Source of the DNA: Cadophora sp. MPI-SDFR-AT-0126
Lineage: Eukaryota; Ascomycota; Leotiomycetes; Helotiales; Ploettnerulaceae
Assembly: GCA_020747065.1 (NCBI GenBank)
Contig: JAGMVK010000001.1
Span: 2,790,001-2,854,000, forward strand
DNA length: 64,000 nucleotides
Reading direction: 5' to 3'
Shown in pieces: positions 11,386-23,695 of this stretch; position 1 is the first letter of the stretch, and each line of letters starts with the position of its first letter. The position numbers and the translations under genes were made by a program. The notes beneath the pieces are model-generated. The model saw nothing but the letters and a program-made list of their open reading frames with translations, ran no database searches and was not told where the DNA came from.

Positions 11386-12208
11386 TGAGAAGTCGTCTGG
11401 TTGCGCTTGCAGCTTCAGGGGACAAAAGGGGATCCAGGAACGGGAAATTGGGAAGTTCTTATGTGAAGCCTACCAGGTGAGCCAGGAACACTGGTCTGGT
11501 CTGGCCAAACGGCCCATGGCAGGTAGTGAAAGTAGGTCCATGAACTCGTGGGCTGATTGACAGGTGCCAATTCGCCATCTCAATGTTGTCTAAGTATCGC
11601 AAAAGATGGGATGAGCTGGGATAGAGCTGCGGTGAAGCCATTCCGGCATAGGAGAGCTGCTGCTGCTGGTCCAATCATGTCACTTCGATTTCAATTTCTT
11701 CATGACGACACTGATCAAGATTGAAGCTAGCAGCCAATTTCCCAAGTTTTGTTTGGTCAAGGATTCGCAGCTGCCATATTGATCATCTTAGTGTGCAGCT
11801 AGAAGAAAGCTTTCTGGGCAGCTTTAAGCCTTGCCGCGGGGTTCAGAGTGGGGTGGGGTTGTTGACAGCTACGACAGCACCGTGGTCGAAGCTCGGCATC
11901 TGAGTGGCTTACTGAAGACCAGTTCCTGGGGACCTCCCTCTCTGCCAATTAAAATCTCGACCTCTCGGACCTGGGATAACCTGGAAGTCAACAAGGATAA
12001 CAATGCTTCTCACATCTTGGCATACTTGGTGGCTGACAACAGTGTTCATCCGAAGTTCTGGGCCTGGAAAAGTGACGTACCTTTTGATTTGTGGAGCAGT
12101 TTAGATTTGTCAAGAGATGAAGGAAGGTGTTTGGAGCAACAGTATCAAGGACTATCCGTCGTCGTTCAATTGCAACAATATATTATCATAATTCCGAGTT
12201 ATACGGAA
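11386..12208. other. intergenic, PhoD-like gene promoter and esterase 3' flank
   Basis: 823 bp, promoter of the PhoD-like gene. A 149-codon plus-strand frame (11831-12280) runs into the antisense of the esterase 3' end and shows no recognisable domain. I see nothing else. Confidence 0.4.
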
Positions 12209-14042
12209 CTAATTATTGCACTTGTCATCTATTCTAGAGCCAGCAACGAGACTCTGCACGGTCTGTCCGTCGGCAAATAACACCATCGAACTAGAGTTCT
12301 GCTCATACTCTGGCCAAGAAATATAGCCTTCCTCCTTGGTCCAGCGAGCTGGACCAGCTGCAGGATTCGATGCAAAAGAAAGCCACAGAGCTGGAAAAAT
12401 AACATCAGTAATTGTCCCAGCAGCGTCTGAAAGTCTCAGGATGACCGTGATAACGTACCTTGCATAGCATGCGAAACGTTATACTCGAATGCGGTAGATG
12501 GGCCATCGAAGACTTGATCATGTGTTCCGAAAAGTAACGGCAACTCAGCTAGCAGGATTCTTGAGCAATTGCAATTTCACAGATTTAACGGAAACAACCT
12601 ACAGCTATGGTAAGCTCCAAACCAGCTTACTGGAGAGACATTGGAGAAATTTCCGGCATATTGGTAACGATACGTAGGGAGACCGGCTATGTTTCGAGCC
12701 CTTGAAGGATTAGCTCAAAGTCTACCAAACCGAGACCGTGGACCATACTTGACTTCAATCGAGATTGGGCAGGCAATGATATTCTGCGTTGTTGAGAGAA
12801 GAGTTGATTCACCAGGACCATTGTCTGTGTATGCGACAAATCCAGCTCCTTCATTAGTATTACTGCCAATAATAATAGGCTGCGTCTTCATTAACATAAA
12901 TTTTAATTTTGGTTCAAGGGATACACATACAATCTTTGCTACTAGACCCTTGGCTGCTCTGTCTGTGATATTCCCGAAAGCTGTCTTATTGTCTGGGACT
13001 GGCGTGAATGAAATCGCTGGCTTAGTTCCATTAATCGTGTAATACGAAAGAGCATTCTCAAGGTCAGTAGCGGACACATTGCGGACGCATGATAGCTCGG
13101 AGTCAGGTTCAAGGTCTCCGCAACCTACTAAACCTGCGAGCGACGTGAAATTGGTTTGCTGCGCATCAGAGCTGTAACGTAGATTCGCCGAGCCGGAGTC
13201 GGATATGAGTCCAGTAACAATCGGATCGTCGGGGTAAGCGTATCCGTAAACATTGCTGCTAGCTGCTCCAGCCGATTGCCCCCAGAGAGTGATACGATTT
13301 GGATCGCCACCAAAGGCAGCGATATTGTCTCTTGTCCATTCGACTCTGCAAAGCGACGTCAGTCTCGTTGATTTGTAAGTATGGGACAGAACGTACGCTT
13401 TTCTCTGGTCCAGCAAGCCGGGATTCAAGTCAGTCAACCCTTTGGCATTAGGAAATCCAAACACATTGACACGATAACTGCACAATATCAGCCCAGACCA
13501 ACGAGAATGACCATACCCCAGTTGATTGACACTTACTTCAAAATAACCACAAGATGTGACTGCGTTCTCTCAACCCATGTGTCCGGAAATTTGGCAATCG
13601 AGTTCGCACCACCACCGGTAAAGCCACCTCCCGGAAGGTAAACAAACACGGGCAGAGCTTGCTCTTGAGGACGTTCGGTCTTCAAGGCTGGAGCCCAAAC
13701 ATTGAGATATAAACAGTCTTCTGATTGTCCTCCACTGATCAAGAACTGAGGAACCTTAGCAGTGTAGATTGTGGAGCTGTTGCTGAATTGCTGCATGCAT
13801 GATGGACCAAAAGCAGTGGCATTGACGGTGCCCGTGGCGACCTTCGTCTGAGGAGGTGCGAATCTCAGGTCTCCCACAGGAGGCTCTGCATACGGAATAC
13901 CGAAGAACTTGCGAACGAGAGGCGTCCTCTGGTCGATGAAGCCCTGCAAATCACCGCTAGTCATCGAAACTAGAAGTCCATCTGAGCCAAGAGATGCTGG
14001 AACTAGGAAAGCAATTGTCACGAGGAACGAGAATGGCAACAT
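12209..14042 (-). CDS. secreted type-B carboxylesterase / lipase
   Basis: Serine hydrolase of the alpha/beta-hydrolase carboxylesterase-B (cholinesterase-like) family, cleaving carboxylic esters. Exons: 14042-13537, 13477-13397, 13345-12931, 12879-12749, 12700-12603, 12548-12459, 12390-12209 (500 aa). The signal peptide is MLPFSFLVTIAFLVPASLG. Family landmarks in order are FFGIPYAEPPVGDLRF, SEDCLYLNVWAP, oxyanion loop PGGGFTGGG, nucleophile elbow LWGQSAGAAS (catalytic Ser), acid region IIIGSNTNEGAGF (Glu), and YHSSELPLLFGTH with the catalytic His. The complete triad is therefore present. The 51-nt intron at 12930-12880 keeps the frame without a stop; the acceptor before CCT gives AKIPIIIGSN, the family pattern. 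A TATA-like element lies about 65 bp upstream. Substrate unknown: feruloyl, sterol and general esterases all share this fold. Confidence 0.92.
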
Positions 14043-15165
14043 GATGGCTGCATGGATTTGGAGCTGCCAATATTCCCCAATTGCATGAGTGGCAGCTTGG
14101 CTCTTATATATAAATCCTGGGCCGTACCATGCTCAGGATCGCAGCAAATCCTGTAAACAGTGATCGGCTAAGTAAACTTCCCCAGACTCGTGTTCATCCC
14201 AAGCTTTCCTCAGGTGCACTTAAAACATCCAATTGCATGTGCCGAAATACAAACAAACTGGGGCTCCGGATATTGAACATGGCCTAGTGAAAGCACAGGC
14301 CTGGGTCTACCCCGCATCCTCGGACATAAATCCAAAGGTGGTACTACGTCCACTTCAGATTTCATGGACATACTTGGGGGAAAACACATCTGCATCGCTT
14401 AAGTTGAGCTTGGCAGAAATGATCGACGAAGCGCTGCATATTTGTAGAACGGGCGGGAAAAGCCTTTTCCGGGGACTTGCTTGGCAAACAAGAACGATTG
14501 CCGAAACTGGATTTATGCAAATGTCTTTTGATGAGAACATGGAAAAGGTAACTAATCAGCCATTTTGTTCCTCTTGGGTTGGGCTTCAAATGCCTCCAAG
14601 ATGACAAAGTCACTCAACTCACGTTCTTTTCATTGATCTAAGAAGAGGGAGAAAGATCGCAGACCAGTTACAGTCCACGTAAATTCAGAAATGCGCGTCA
14701 CCATATGAGTAGAAAAAGGAAGAGCAAACGGCAAAATGTCAGAACGATGCTTCCATTTGGGATACCCTTGGGAGGCTGGACAGCGCTAAGACAATGTGTC
14801 AGCCGCCAGTTCATGTCATACCAAGTCATATTACATATACCTTTCCTAACTTGACAAAATTCGCATCTTTTTCGGGAGTATACAGTCCATGAGCATCGCT
14901 GTACTCGTAAAAAGCACAATATGACAGAAACTCAGTCTCGCATTTCAACATACACTCGATGTTCAATTAGTCCGCGAAAAGAAGCCAATCACATAGTGCC
15001 ACCTTCAAGAACCATTAGCATCCGTAAAATACATGCCTATGGCCCCATAGGATGATCGTACAACGGATAGGCCGAGACCGGAAGTTCTGCAGTGCCATTC
15101 CATGCCCATTTGATCAAAGAGCCATGACTGAAGTCGGGTTAGCATCCCATAGGATTAATAATGGC
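14043..15165. other. intergenic, esterase promoter and F-box gene 3' flank
   Basis: 1.12 kb. Holds the esterase promoter with a TATA-like element. A 123-codon plus-strand frame at 14233-14604 has no recognisable content. Confidence 0.4.
14103..14114 (-). promoter_or_regulatory. TATA-like element of the carboxylesterase gene
   Basis: A run reading TTTATATATAAG on the minus strand, 61-72 bp upstream of the esterase ATG, in an otherwise mixed-composition region. Position and sequence fit a core-promoter TATA box; no other candidate is closer. Confidence 0.5.
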
Positions 15166-16541
15166 TCAATTCACTGACAATGTCGATGGTTCCTCGCCGG
15201 TCTCACCATCTAAAGGTTTGATGTCCTCTGGTTTTCTAACGAAAATACCATCTCCACCAACCATCCAGCCATTACCTGCTCGTTTGACATATTCAACTGC
15301 CATGCCCCAAGCAGCACGGTCGGCTGCGTCCCCAGATTCGAAGACTTTGAGGTGCTGGTAGTTATTGCTCGGTGGTGAATTAAAAAGCTCTCGCATCAAG
15401 GAAGCATAAGATGCGTTCCTCTCCATCCACAGATCTTCAGATTCTACCTGGATCATTTTCTTAGGGTCCGATAAGATCTGATTTCGTGGTACAAGTTGGC
15501 AATAAAGACGATCTAGTCTTGGTAAATTCTCGGAGAGATCTGCGAAATGGCCACACATTGGGAATAGTGCAACATACTCCATATCTCGAATCGTGGGGCT
15601 GATAAGAGCTTTGCCATTTTGAGCCGTAGCACCGATGAGGTCTTGTAGAATCTTTTTCTCTGTTAGAGATACAACGGTGGACAGCAAGAAGGGTCGCTTA
15701 CCGATGGAGCTTTCCTCGTCCAGAACTCGTAAGTAGCATATGCTTTGATGAAAGAGCCTTCATTGAGTAAGACTTTGTTCCATGGTCGGGAATCAAATAG
15801 TGCCGATGAGATTGCACGGATACTTTGTTGATGATCTTGTACAGAGGAATCGACAAGGTGCGGAAGGCTCCCCTCGGAGCCACCAGCTTGAGAGTCACTA
15901 ATTAGCTTCGAATCTCTACCCTGACTCAATCCAGGTGACCTTTGAAGACGAAGATAATGACATGGACAGTCGAAGTTCCAGGCATCTGTGAGGATGACAC
16001 GACAAGAAGTGAGAGCACCTAAAGCTTCAGGTGGGGCAACGATGAGTAAATTGATGGGATCAATTATCTGAAATAACGAAGACCAGAAGTCCCCGAAATC
16101 GTCCAGTCGACGCTCACCCTTCGGATTGTCTGTGGCCTTGTTGTCATAGACAAGCAAAGAGAAAGATGTGACGTTTTGCAGAGAGTCTGAAACCAGGAAG
16201 TCAAAGAATGGCTTCATCTGTTGACTCAGCATGATACTACGAGTTGTTTGTTTTCGGACAATGAACTGCGCATGCTTGAAGAGTATTGATTTCGACGCAT
16301 CTCTCCATCGTTTCGAAACGAGGGAGCTTGCCTTCAGAGGCCTGTCCTCGGACCTTGTGATACCAAACTCGGGCTCGTCGTGAAGAGCGTCGATGTTATA
16401 AGATGGTGGTGCAGTATCCAAGTATCCGAAGATCTGAGAAAGTATTTCGTTTGGCAGAGTCTCGATGGAAACCGGATCCTTGCCTTCTGCAGAAGATCTA
16501 CCGACGCCCCCTGGTACATCTTCTGATATGTTGCTTGCCAT
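15166..16541 (-). CDS. F-box protein
   Basis: Probable substrate adaptor of an SCF ubiquitin ligase. Exon 1 is 16541-15702 and exon 2 is 15657-15166 (443 aa). The intron 15701-15658 has a GTAAGC donor; the acceptor CAGAG (ending 15658) is needed to keep the downstream frame. Residues about 27-95 form an F-box: IETLPNEILSQIFGYLDTAP, then an insertion, then LKASSLVSKRWRDASKSILF. The remainder is leucine-containing but without clear LRR or WD repeats (for example FFDFLVSDSLQNVTSFSLLV and LFPMCGHFADLSENLPRL), typical of the large fungal F-box families whose targets are unknown. It is divergent from the MetE-like gene, with 705 bp between. Confidence 0.8.
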
Positions 16542-17246
16542 TGTAATAATGTGGATTCGTGATGTCGTCCGAAGGTTCGCAAAGCAATCTAGACAAGGGG
16601 CATTCGTCAGTTTCCTTCATCGGGATACAGTAGTGCATGGAAGCTCCACATACCATTGAAGTTTGTGGCTATCCTTTTGGTGAGAGCCTTGGACACAGGG
16701 TGAAGGAGGCTCTGACGCTGACGGCATGTTGAGTGAGGTTGGCCCCGGCCGCGGGTAAACTTCGCCCCCACCGTTGCAGGGATATTTTGTGCGGGGAAGC
16801 GGGTGGGTCTCAAAACACCCCTGTTGCCCTAACCTAAACACCAGCCCCAGCCAGAGCCCCTCAAGACACTCGTATATCAATTGCTACAAGTATTTGTGCC
16901 AAATGTGCCTTACCTACCTGGTTACCACTGAAACATGTCCAACGCCCACCTGGCCTGGCACTGTAAAGGCCAGCAATCTAATCCTGGCCATTGATCGATC
17001 CCCGACATGGGGCATGAGGTGGACGAGCTGTCTCGGGGAGGAGGCGGGGAGGAGATTTGCTGTCGCTCTAGAAGACGACTGGGACGCTGAATGATCTCTG
17101 CCGATAGTTTTACCCCTCACTTAGTGCTCATTGCGACCAGTTCAAAAGTCGTCACATTTTTCAAGCACCGTTTCTCTTCAGAGGAATTCAATAGTAGCAA
17201 ACATATCAAATATACAAGCTTCTGAGGTTCAAAATCGATAATCACC
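16542..17246. promoter_or_regulatory. divergent intergenic region, F-box gene / MetE-like gene
   Basis: 705 bp between two divergent start codons. It contains a GC-rich island around 16735-16800 with GGCCCCGGCCGCGGG. No gene is supported here. Confidence 0.4.
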
Positions 17247-18793
17247 ATGTCAGGCACTCGTCAACAACGTCCTCCCTTTCGAGCAGAGCATTTAGGCTCT
17301 CTTCTTCGTCCCGAGAAGCTGTTGGCTGAACGCCACGCTATGGATAACGGAAAAGGAGATGAGGAAAAGCTTGCAGCCGTGACAAAGGACTCAATTGATG
17401 AGATTGTCAAGGAACAGCTAGATCTTGGGTTCCATGCAGTTTCTGATGGGGAATATCCCAGGTTAGTTCAACCATTGCTCGGTCCCAAGGACTGTTATCA
17501 CATTCAGTAATAAAATGTTCATTGTCACATAGGCATATGTTTTGTAAGCGACCATATGAACGCCTCACTCAGGTCAATTTTTTCGAAACTAATTCTTTAA
17601 AGGGGGAACATTCTTCCCAGGTCTCGATGGTTTCGAAGAAGTAACGGATTTTGACACGGATATCTTTCGTCTCTACGTCCCAGACATTGCAGCTTTCACA
17701 GAAAGCGGTCACAAGCCGGGAGAAACAGTTCTGTGCACCGGAAAGATCAAGCATGTTGGCAGCACTTATGTTGATCAATGGAACTACCTCAAGAGTCAAC
17801 GTAATATACTACTTTTTCTTCAAAGCCCCATCTTTAAGCAACAACATTGTCGGGACTAACTCTATCAAGTACCCAAGGAGAAGCAAAGCGAGGCAAAGCT
17901 CACCCTAGCGGCCCCCAACTGGTACCATCTGCGCTACAAGACAGGCAAAGCATACCCCAAAGAAGTTTACGCTTCGGATGCCGAATACTTCGCAGATATT
18001 GCCAAAGCATACCAAGCCGAGCTTCAGATCCTCTATGACAATGGCCTTCGCAATGTCCAGATCGATGACCCTAACCTAGCCTGTAAGTAATCTCGTCTGT
18101 TTTACATTCCCCTATCATTAATTTGGTGTCCAGACTTCTGCTCCGAGAAAATGCTTGCGGGTTTCAAGAAAGACGGCGAAGACTCAGAGGCGCTCTTCGA
18201 CTCATACATCAAGCTCTACAACGACTGCCTCGCCAAACGCCCGGCCGATATGCACGTAGGCGTCCATCTCTGCCGCGGTAACTTTGTAGGAGGTCGACAC
18301 TTCTCAGAGGGTGGCTACGACGCTATCGCAACCAAACTGTTCCAGAAATTGAACGTTAGCGTAAGTTTTACATCCTTCTTCCCTTCCTTCCTCTCCCCTG
18401 AAGGTTCAATCGCCCCTCAACTCGATGTATCATACTCACTCAATTCTTTTTTTACAGACATACTACCTCGAGTACGATACTCCGCGGGCAGGAGGCTTCG
18501 AGCCGTTGAAGGAGCTTCCTAAGAACAAGAATGTGATCTTGGGTTTGATCACGAGCAAGTTTCCGAAGCTGGAGGACATCGAAGAGATGAAGAAGAAGGT
18601 GTACCAGGCTGCGGATCTCATCAGCCAAGGCACTGGAGAGACGAAAGAGGAGGCTCTGCAGAGGCTGGGTGTTAGTCCTCAGTGTGGATTCGCAAGTCAC
18701 AGTGATGGAAATAACGTGGGACATGATGAGATGGTGGCAAAGTTGAAGCTCGTAAGACAGTTGGCTGATTCCATCTGGCCCGGTGAACCTTGA
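17247..18793 (+). CDS. MetE-like cobalamin-independent methionine synthase C-terminal-domain protein
   Basis: Stand-alone protein of the UROD/MetE-like superfamily, corresponding to the catalytic C-terminal half of cobalamin-independent methionine synthase. Six exons: 17247-17461, 17533-17543, 17603-17800, 17870-18082, 18134-18360, 18458-18793 (399 aa). Exon 2 is only 11 nt and is needed to write YPRHMFWGTFFPG. Zinc-site residues are visible: His and Cys in VGVHLCRGNF, Glu in YYLEYD, and Cys in VSPQCGFAS. DGEYPR, QIDDPNLAYFC and LGLITSKFPKLED are family landmarks. At 399 aa it is about half of full-length MetE (about 760 aa) and lacks the N-terminal folate-binding half, so it may use another methyl donor or thiol acceptor; that is inference. 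The acceptor of exon 4 (17869) is the only one that keeps the frame. Confidence 0.88.
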
Positions 18794-20012
18794 GGTCGAT
18801 CGAGATGGATGGTATCGTCATTGTATGAAGCATCGGCGGTGTTGAGGGTGTCGAGATGGTATGTTGATGGTGAGAGTATCGTGATTGGTCTCGGCGTCGC
18901 TTAGTCGACAACATTCCGTATCTCGGGTCCGAAAAAAGGATGGAGAATTCTCATTTCGCAGGATAGTCAAAAGATAGACGCTTCTATCAATTCAAAATCA
19001 AGCTTGAGCGGGACGAAGATAAGCTCCTCCGCGTTCCTCGCGGATGCCATCCGCTTACTTGGCCGTCCCCGTTTGGTCGGGGATTTTTAGCGAGAGAAAT
19101 TTGAGGCCGCGTCACCGTCAACAATACATCCGGTGGATGATGCTAAATAGGCCGGAGTCCGGCTCCTTTTGATTCATTCATTACCGTATCCACAGATACA
19201 TATTGGAAAAAGCCCAAAGGAATGTTCGTCCCACTGCACGACGTGGGGGTAAGGTTTCCGACTAGGAGGGGTTGAGAGTTTATGCGAGAATGGAGTTGAC
19301 ACCGGCTGCAACCTCCAGCTTGCAAGGGAAAGGAAGTAGAACGTGGGATCTAACAAGGTGTGGAAGTAAGCTTGGATGAGCTGGAAAGCTTCGCCATATA
19401 TTTCTTGATTTTTGGGTTTGTCGTCCGAATCCCCGCTCGAATAGTGAATTCCCAAGTCCTGCATTGTGCAGCTAGTCTGACCCTTAACTTTCGGGCCGAG
19501 CCTTTAAGACGAGCCGAATTCCGAGTCGATAGCTGGAAGTTTAATGCTCACCGCTTGCTAATATTTCTACAGGATACTTCCCACCTTGCACCGTAGAGTA
19601 TCACATGAGGCGATCAATGAGCAAGGAGCAGAGAAATTGACGACGCACCATGTTTTGCTTCGCAGTCGCGGATACTATCGACACTTACCTGATTGTGAAT
19701 TCATATTTCCCATGACGAGTTCTTGAAAATTGAAGGTTAAAATTAAGCACTTCTGGCATGATGGCCCGAAACTGTTGCTTGGCATCTGGAAAGAATCAAC
19801 ATCTCTGCATCTGACAAGGTCACATATAGGCTATTGGAAAAGTAACCTGTCTAGCAGCAGAGTTACCTTGTAAGCGTCCAAAGAAATGCGCAAGGCCCAT
19901 ACAAAAGAAGACCCGAATTGTAATAAGCAAATTTTGTAGCCTTGAATTTCTGATTCTGAAGTTATTGGTGGCAACCGCTGCAGAGCTTGTAGGGCGGCTA
20001 ATCAGTCTAACC
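18794..20012. other. intergenic between convergent MetE-like and AKR genes
   Basis: 1.2 kb between two 3' ends, so it should be free of promoters. It holds a row of inverted repeats at 19029-19083. Short open frames (19174-19464, 19360-19596) have no recognisable content. Confidence 0.4.
19029..19083. repeat. cluster of three inverted repeats
   Basis: Three adjacent short inverted repeats. CCGCG/CGCGG is at 29-33 and 39-43 of the 19000 block. GCGGATG-C-CATCCGC is at 19040-19054, with 7-bp arms around one base. TCCCCG/CGGGGA is at 19066-19071 and 19078-19083, with a 6-nt loop followed by a T run. They lie between convergent genes. Confidence 0.6.
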
Positions 20013-21766
20013 CTACTTGCTGAGAAGTGCCTTCCTTGTGTCATAAGTATACTTCAAGTCTAGATGCCAATAGTTTGGTGTATCTGGCTGAGAGACCTTC
20101 CATGCCTTGTCGAGCGCTTGCAGGACTTCCTCAGGAAGTGGGCCTTTCTCACAGTCCTTCAAGTTCTGATCGAGCTGAGAAAGACTACTGACTCCAATTA
20201 TGACGCCGTCATTTCCATCTTTGATGTTCAAGGCCGAGTGGTTGACGACCCATCTCAATGCGGTCTCCACCATCGTCAAACCGTGTTTCTCAACAACCGG
20301 CTCAATGATCTTGAGGGCTTCGAAGGTGGAATCTTTGAAGTAGCGCTTTCGGTACATCTCGCCCATTCGGCCAACAGCATCACTGCAGATTTATGCCAAT
20401 ATTAGTCTTGCCTTTGCGTTCCATGGGCTTGTTGAGACGAGAACTCTTGGAAAAATCAGGAGGAAAGGGAATTATCACCTACCTGTACCGTCCCTCAGAA
20501 GGAATATCTTTTGACTTGTATTTTCCACTGAATAAACCACCCGCAATCGGGTTGTAAACAACCACGTCCAGTCCATACTTCTTGCAGGCTGGGATGAGCT
20601 CGTGTTCCAACGAGCGAGTAATAGCATTATACATCCCTTGGTAGATCGTAGGCCTCACCCAATTGTTGTATTTGCAGGTCATGACAACTTCCGCAACCTC
20701 GAAAGCTTGAGACCGAATAAGTTAGTCCCTTCTTCGAATGCCACATGGGTCCGCATGGAAAGTAGCTCGTGGCAATGGAAAAGGGAGGTCTTTGAATGAG
20801 CAATTCACTGACCGGTGAAGTTTGACAAACCAAGCTGCACGAATTTGCCCCTGAAGTGGAGTAAGCATATGCATAAATGGGGCAACTCCTATAGGGTGTG
20901 AGAAGTCCTGTCGGCATCCGGAGATCTTTCACCTTCCGGGATACTTTGCCAAGATGCCTTTTCATCCCCGTAAAAAAAGAAGTTGGTGCATTTAGTCTCG
21001 GTACTTACTCCTTGTGGAGCTTATTCACAGCCTCGAGTGTCTCGGCAAATGGAACAGAGCGATCCTATTTTAAGCTCAGTTCGTATTCTTCCAGGGTCAA
21101 AGTGCAACACTGACAGCAGCATGAAGATAGAAAATATCGACGCAGTCAGCTCCCAGTTCTTTCAAGCTGGTGTTGAAATGTTCTGTGAGAACATCAGGGG
21201 CGTGTTTGCCTGGCTTGTCCGGGTAGACCTCTGAGAATTAAAGTTAGATCTAGAGTTCGCCAACCGAGGAAGATCCGAGTCCGAAATTTATACTTGTTGC
21301 TAGGGCAAGGCCCCTCTCTTTCCAATGAGCTTCCCTTGTGAAGGCCTCTTGCTTGCCGCCAACGTAGGAGCGCGCCGTATCGATCTCGCTGTAGCCCGCG
21401 GCCTGTAAATGGTCCCTAGATTGCAGGAGGTCGGAGTTAGTTGCTTTTTCTATATCTCACCCAACAGATCTCGATGGTCAGAGAGCCGTATAACAGGTGA
21501 TCTTAGGGTAGCCTGCCATTGAGACAATTTGGGAAGTCAGGGAATAGTTTAGGGCTTACAAGAACGTATTGTACTCGTCAAGAGACGTGATGCGGGCACC
21601 AGCTGACGTATCAGGTCCAAAAGTCATGGTACCCAGTATCTAAGTCGAGACGGTAAATTAGTACTTGACATGTAAGATTTCGAGAGACGCTATTGTGAAG
21701 CATGCTGAGGCGATCGAGCTGACTACTCACAATGCGCGGCTTGGGGTTCTTAGCTAAGAGAGGCAT
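20013..21766 (-). CDS. aldo-keto reductase, AKR7 / aflatoxin-aldehyde-reductase type
   Basis: NADPH-dependent cytosolic reductase of aldehydes or ketones. Eight exons: 21766-21731, 21639-21560, 21415-21294, 21230-21115, 21064-21009, 20850-20813, 20705-20483, 20382-20013 (346 aa). The catalytic tetrad is present: Asp and Tyr in EIDTARSYVGG, Lys in LALATKVYP, His in DIFYLHAADRSVPFAETL. AKR7-type features include ILGTMTFGPDTSAGARIT at the N-terminus, KFVQLGLSNF, CKYNNWVRPTIYQGMYNAIT, DVVVYNPIAGGLFSGKY and the cofactor segment GVIIGVSSLSQLDQNLKDCE. Two introns are long for this window (144 and 158 nt). Substrate is unknown; aryl-alcohol and aflatoxin-dialdehyde reductases share these motifs. The exon 1 length (12 codons) relies on a GTGAGT donor. 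Confidence 0.9.
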
Positions 21767-23673
21767 CTTGAATGATGGGACTTTGGTTTATGACTTTTGC
21801 TTGAAAAGGTCGTGGTGCTTCACGGTATTTTTTGGATGTTGAGTTGTTCAAAAAGCGTTCACTCACTTGGAGGGGCAGAATTGTTCCAAGGTGGGGGATG
21901 AAGCCATGACGCCATGAACCAATACAGTACAGTACAATTCAAGTTAACTCCGCTCGCTCGCTAATTGCCGCCGCCCCCCTTTGCTCTGCCAATCAGATTC
22001 TATCTCGTGTTGCTTCCTCATTTGAATTAGCTGCGGAGGATTTACTTAGGTAACGATGCGGCTCCAACGGGCGCTAGGTGAACTTTCCTCTCACGACAGA
22101 CAAGACAAGACATTCTTGAACAGTAGCACCTACTGGCTGGCATACATACAGTCAGTACTTCTTGACCGTGACCCCGAAGCTCAGAGAGAAACTCAATTCA
22201 TTGCGACTATAGTTTATTTCTGTACTTGGTTAGAAAACCAGAAGCGAACCAAACGCCTTCTCCTGTTTCTCCGTTCTGCTCCTTCTGGTCGATACTTCAC
22301 TGTTTAAACTTCGCCGGCCCCCTTCGTGATGCAGGAAGCCGCCCCCGTAGGCGACGGTTACATCGGGGGCATTGTCCGAACACAGTCAATCAGTCGTACT
22401 GTTATCGTTCGATTCAAACATTTCTGGGATGCTTGAGATGTTGCTTGCTGCACGAGCCATTGGGTTCGGACGGTGGACTCGTCAGCTCTTTCCGTTGGTC
22501 TGGCTCATTCTCGTACAGAACTCGGATGTGTACTTCCATGAGGTCGAGTCAAGGATCCAACATGGAATGACCTGCACAACATCAACTTCATGTCCATAAG
22601 GAGTAACGCTTGAGCAGAGAATTTGTGGATCGAATGCAGTTAGACGCGGGGATCATACTGTGATTCATGTTTGATCCTATCACAGCGCCAAGAACGTTTT
22701 ATGGATCTCGTCGTCGTCAGCACCTCTCCATGTCCCCCACTCGTGACAAGAGCCCTAAAAAACAAACGCGGGGGCACAGACCTCCATTTCAGATGCTTGA
22801 TCCATGCTGGCGTCCTCGAAGTATGTATGATCCCAGATGTTAAGGGATCTCACAAGATCCACATCCCATCTGAGAAACAATGTTTATTCTCCGTAGCGCT
22901 TCGCTGCCGAACGCGTAGTCCCTGTTTGTCATATCTGTTGAATTTTGTTGCTATACGTGCTGACTGTGTATTGAGGCGAGGCTTCACGTCCCATGATAAA
23001 CAATCACTCGTACGCTTCAATGACATTATGTCAAACTAATAGCTGCCATGGATAACGAATCTCTTCCGATTACCTTGATGCTCTTAAGGTTAATGTGGTT
23101 GCCACACGAACCAAACTCTATAGCAGCTGGTGTGAAGCCTGAAGGCACAACAGATGGCCGCTTTGGGCGGCATATGCGAGTCCAGTATTTTAATATGCAC
23201 GAGGCTGAGTAGTGTGGACTGTGGAGTTTGGACGGACCCAGTCTAGTCACCCCTGAATAATTAGTAATTCATTCGATATCGGTCCCGAGAATGGGAGAGC
23301 AAGCAAGACTGGCAGAGGGGCATCTGCAACAGCTCACTTCCGAAATTAAAAGGCTATTGTGGTAATACTTACCGTACTTAACGAGGAGAGTAACTTTAGA
23401 AATGAGGAAGGATGGAACGTGAAGGTACGAAGGTATGTACTACGTCCGCTCCGCGATACGAGCATGTATTCTGGAATCATTAAAGGTCACAATTGACTGT
23501 TGCCGCAGGCACATGAGTATGTGAATGGGGTATTGATGGCTGCCCCGGTCTTTGCCCGGTGACCAGGTCTGGTGAAGGGACATTTCGCGGGTAGACCGCT
23601 CTTGGGGCGTCCCGGTTGACGAGAGGTCCACTTGGAACCCATGCTGCCGGTCTCAGCAGGGCATACCATGGAA

Positions 23674-23695
23674 CACGGCCTTGATTGAGGCCGTG
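23674..23695. repeat. 8-bp inverted repeat upstream of laccase
   Basis: CACGGCCT (23674-23681) and AGGCCGTG (23688-23695) are exact reverse complements around a 6-nt spacer, about 570 bp upstream of the laccase ATG, in a GC-rich island. Confidence 0.6.

Noticed and set aside
11831..12280. 149-codon plus-strand frame beside the esterase
   Set aside because: Overlaps the antisense of the esterase 3' exon, has a low-quality composition and no recognisable motif.
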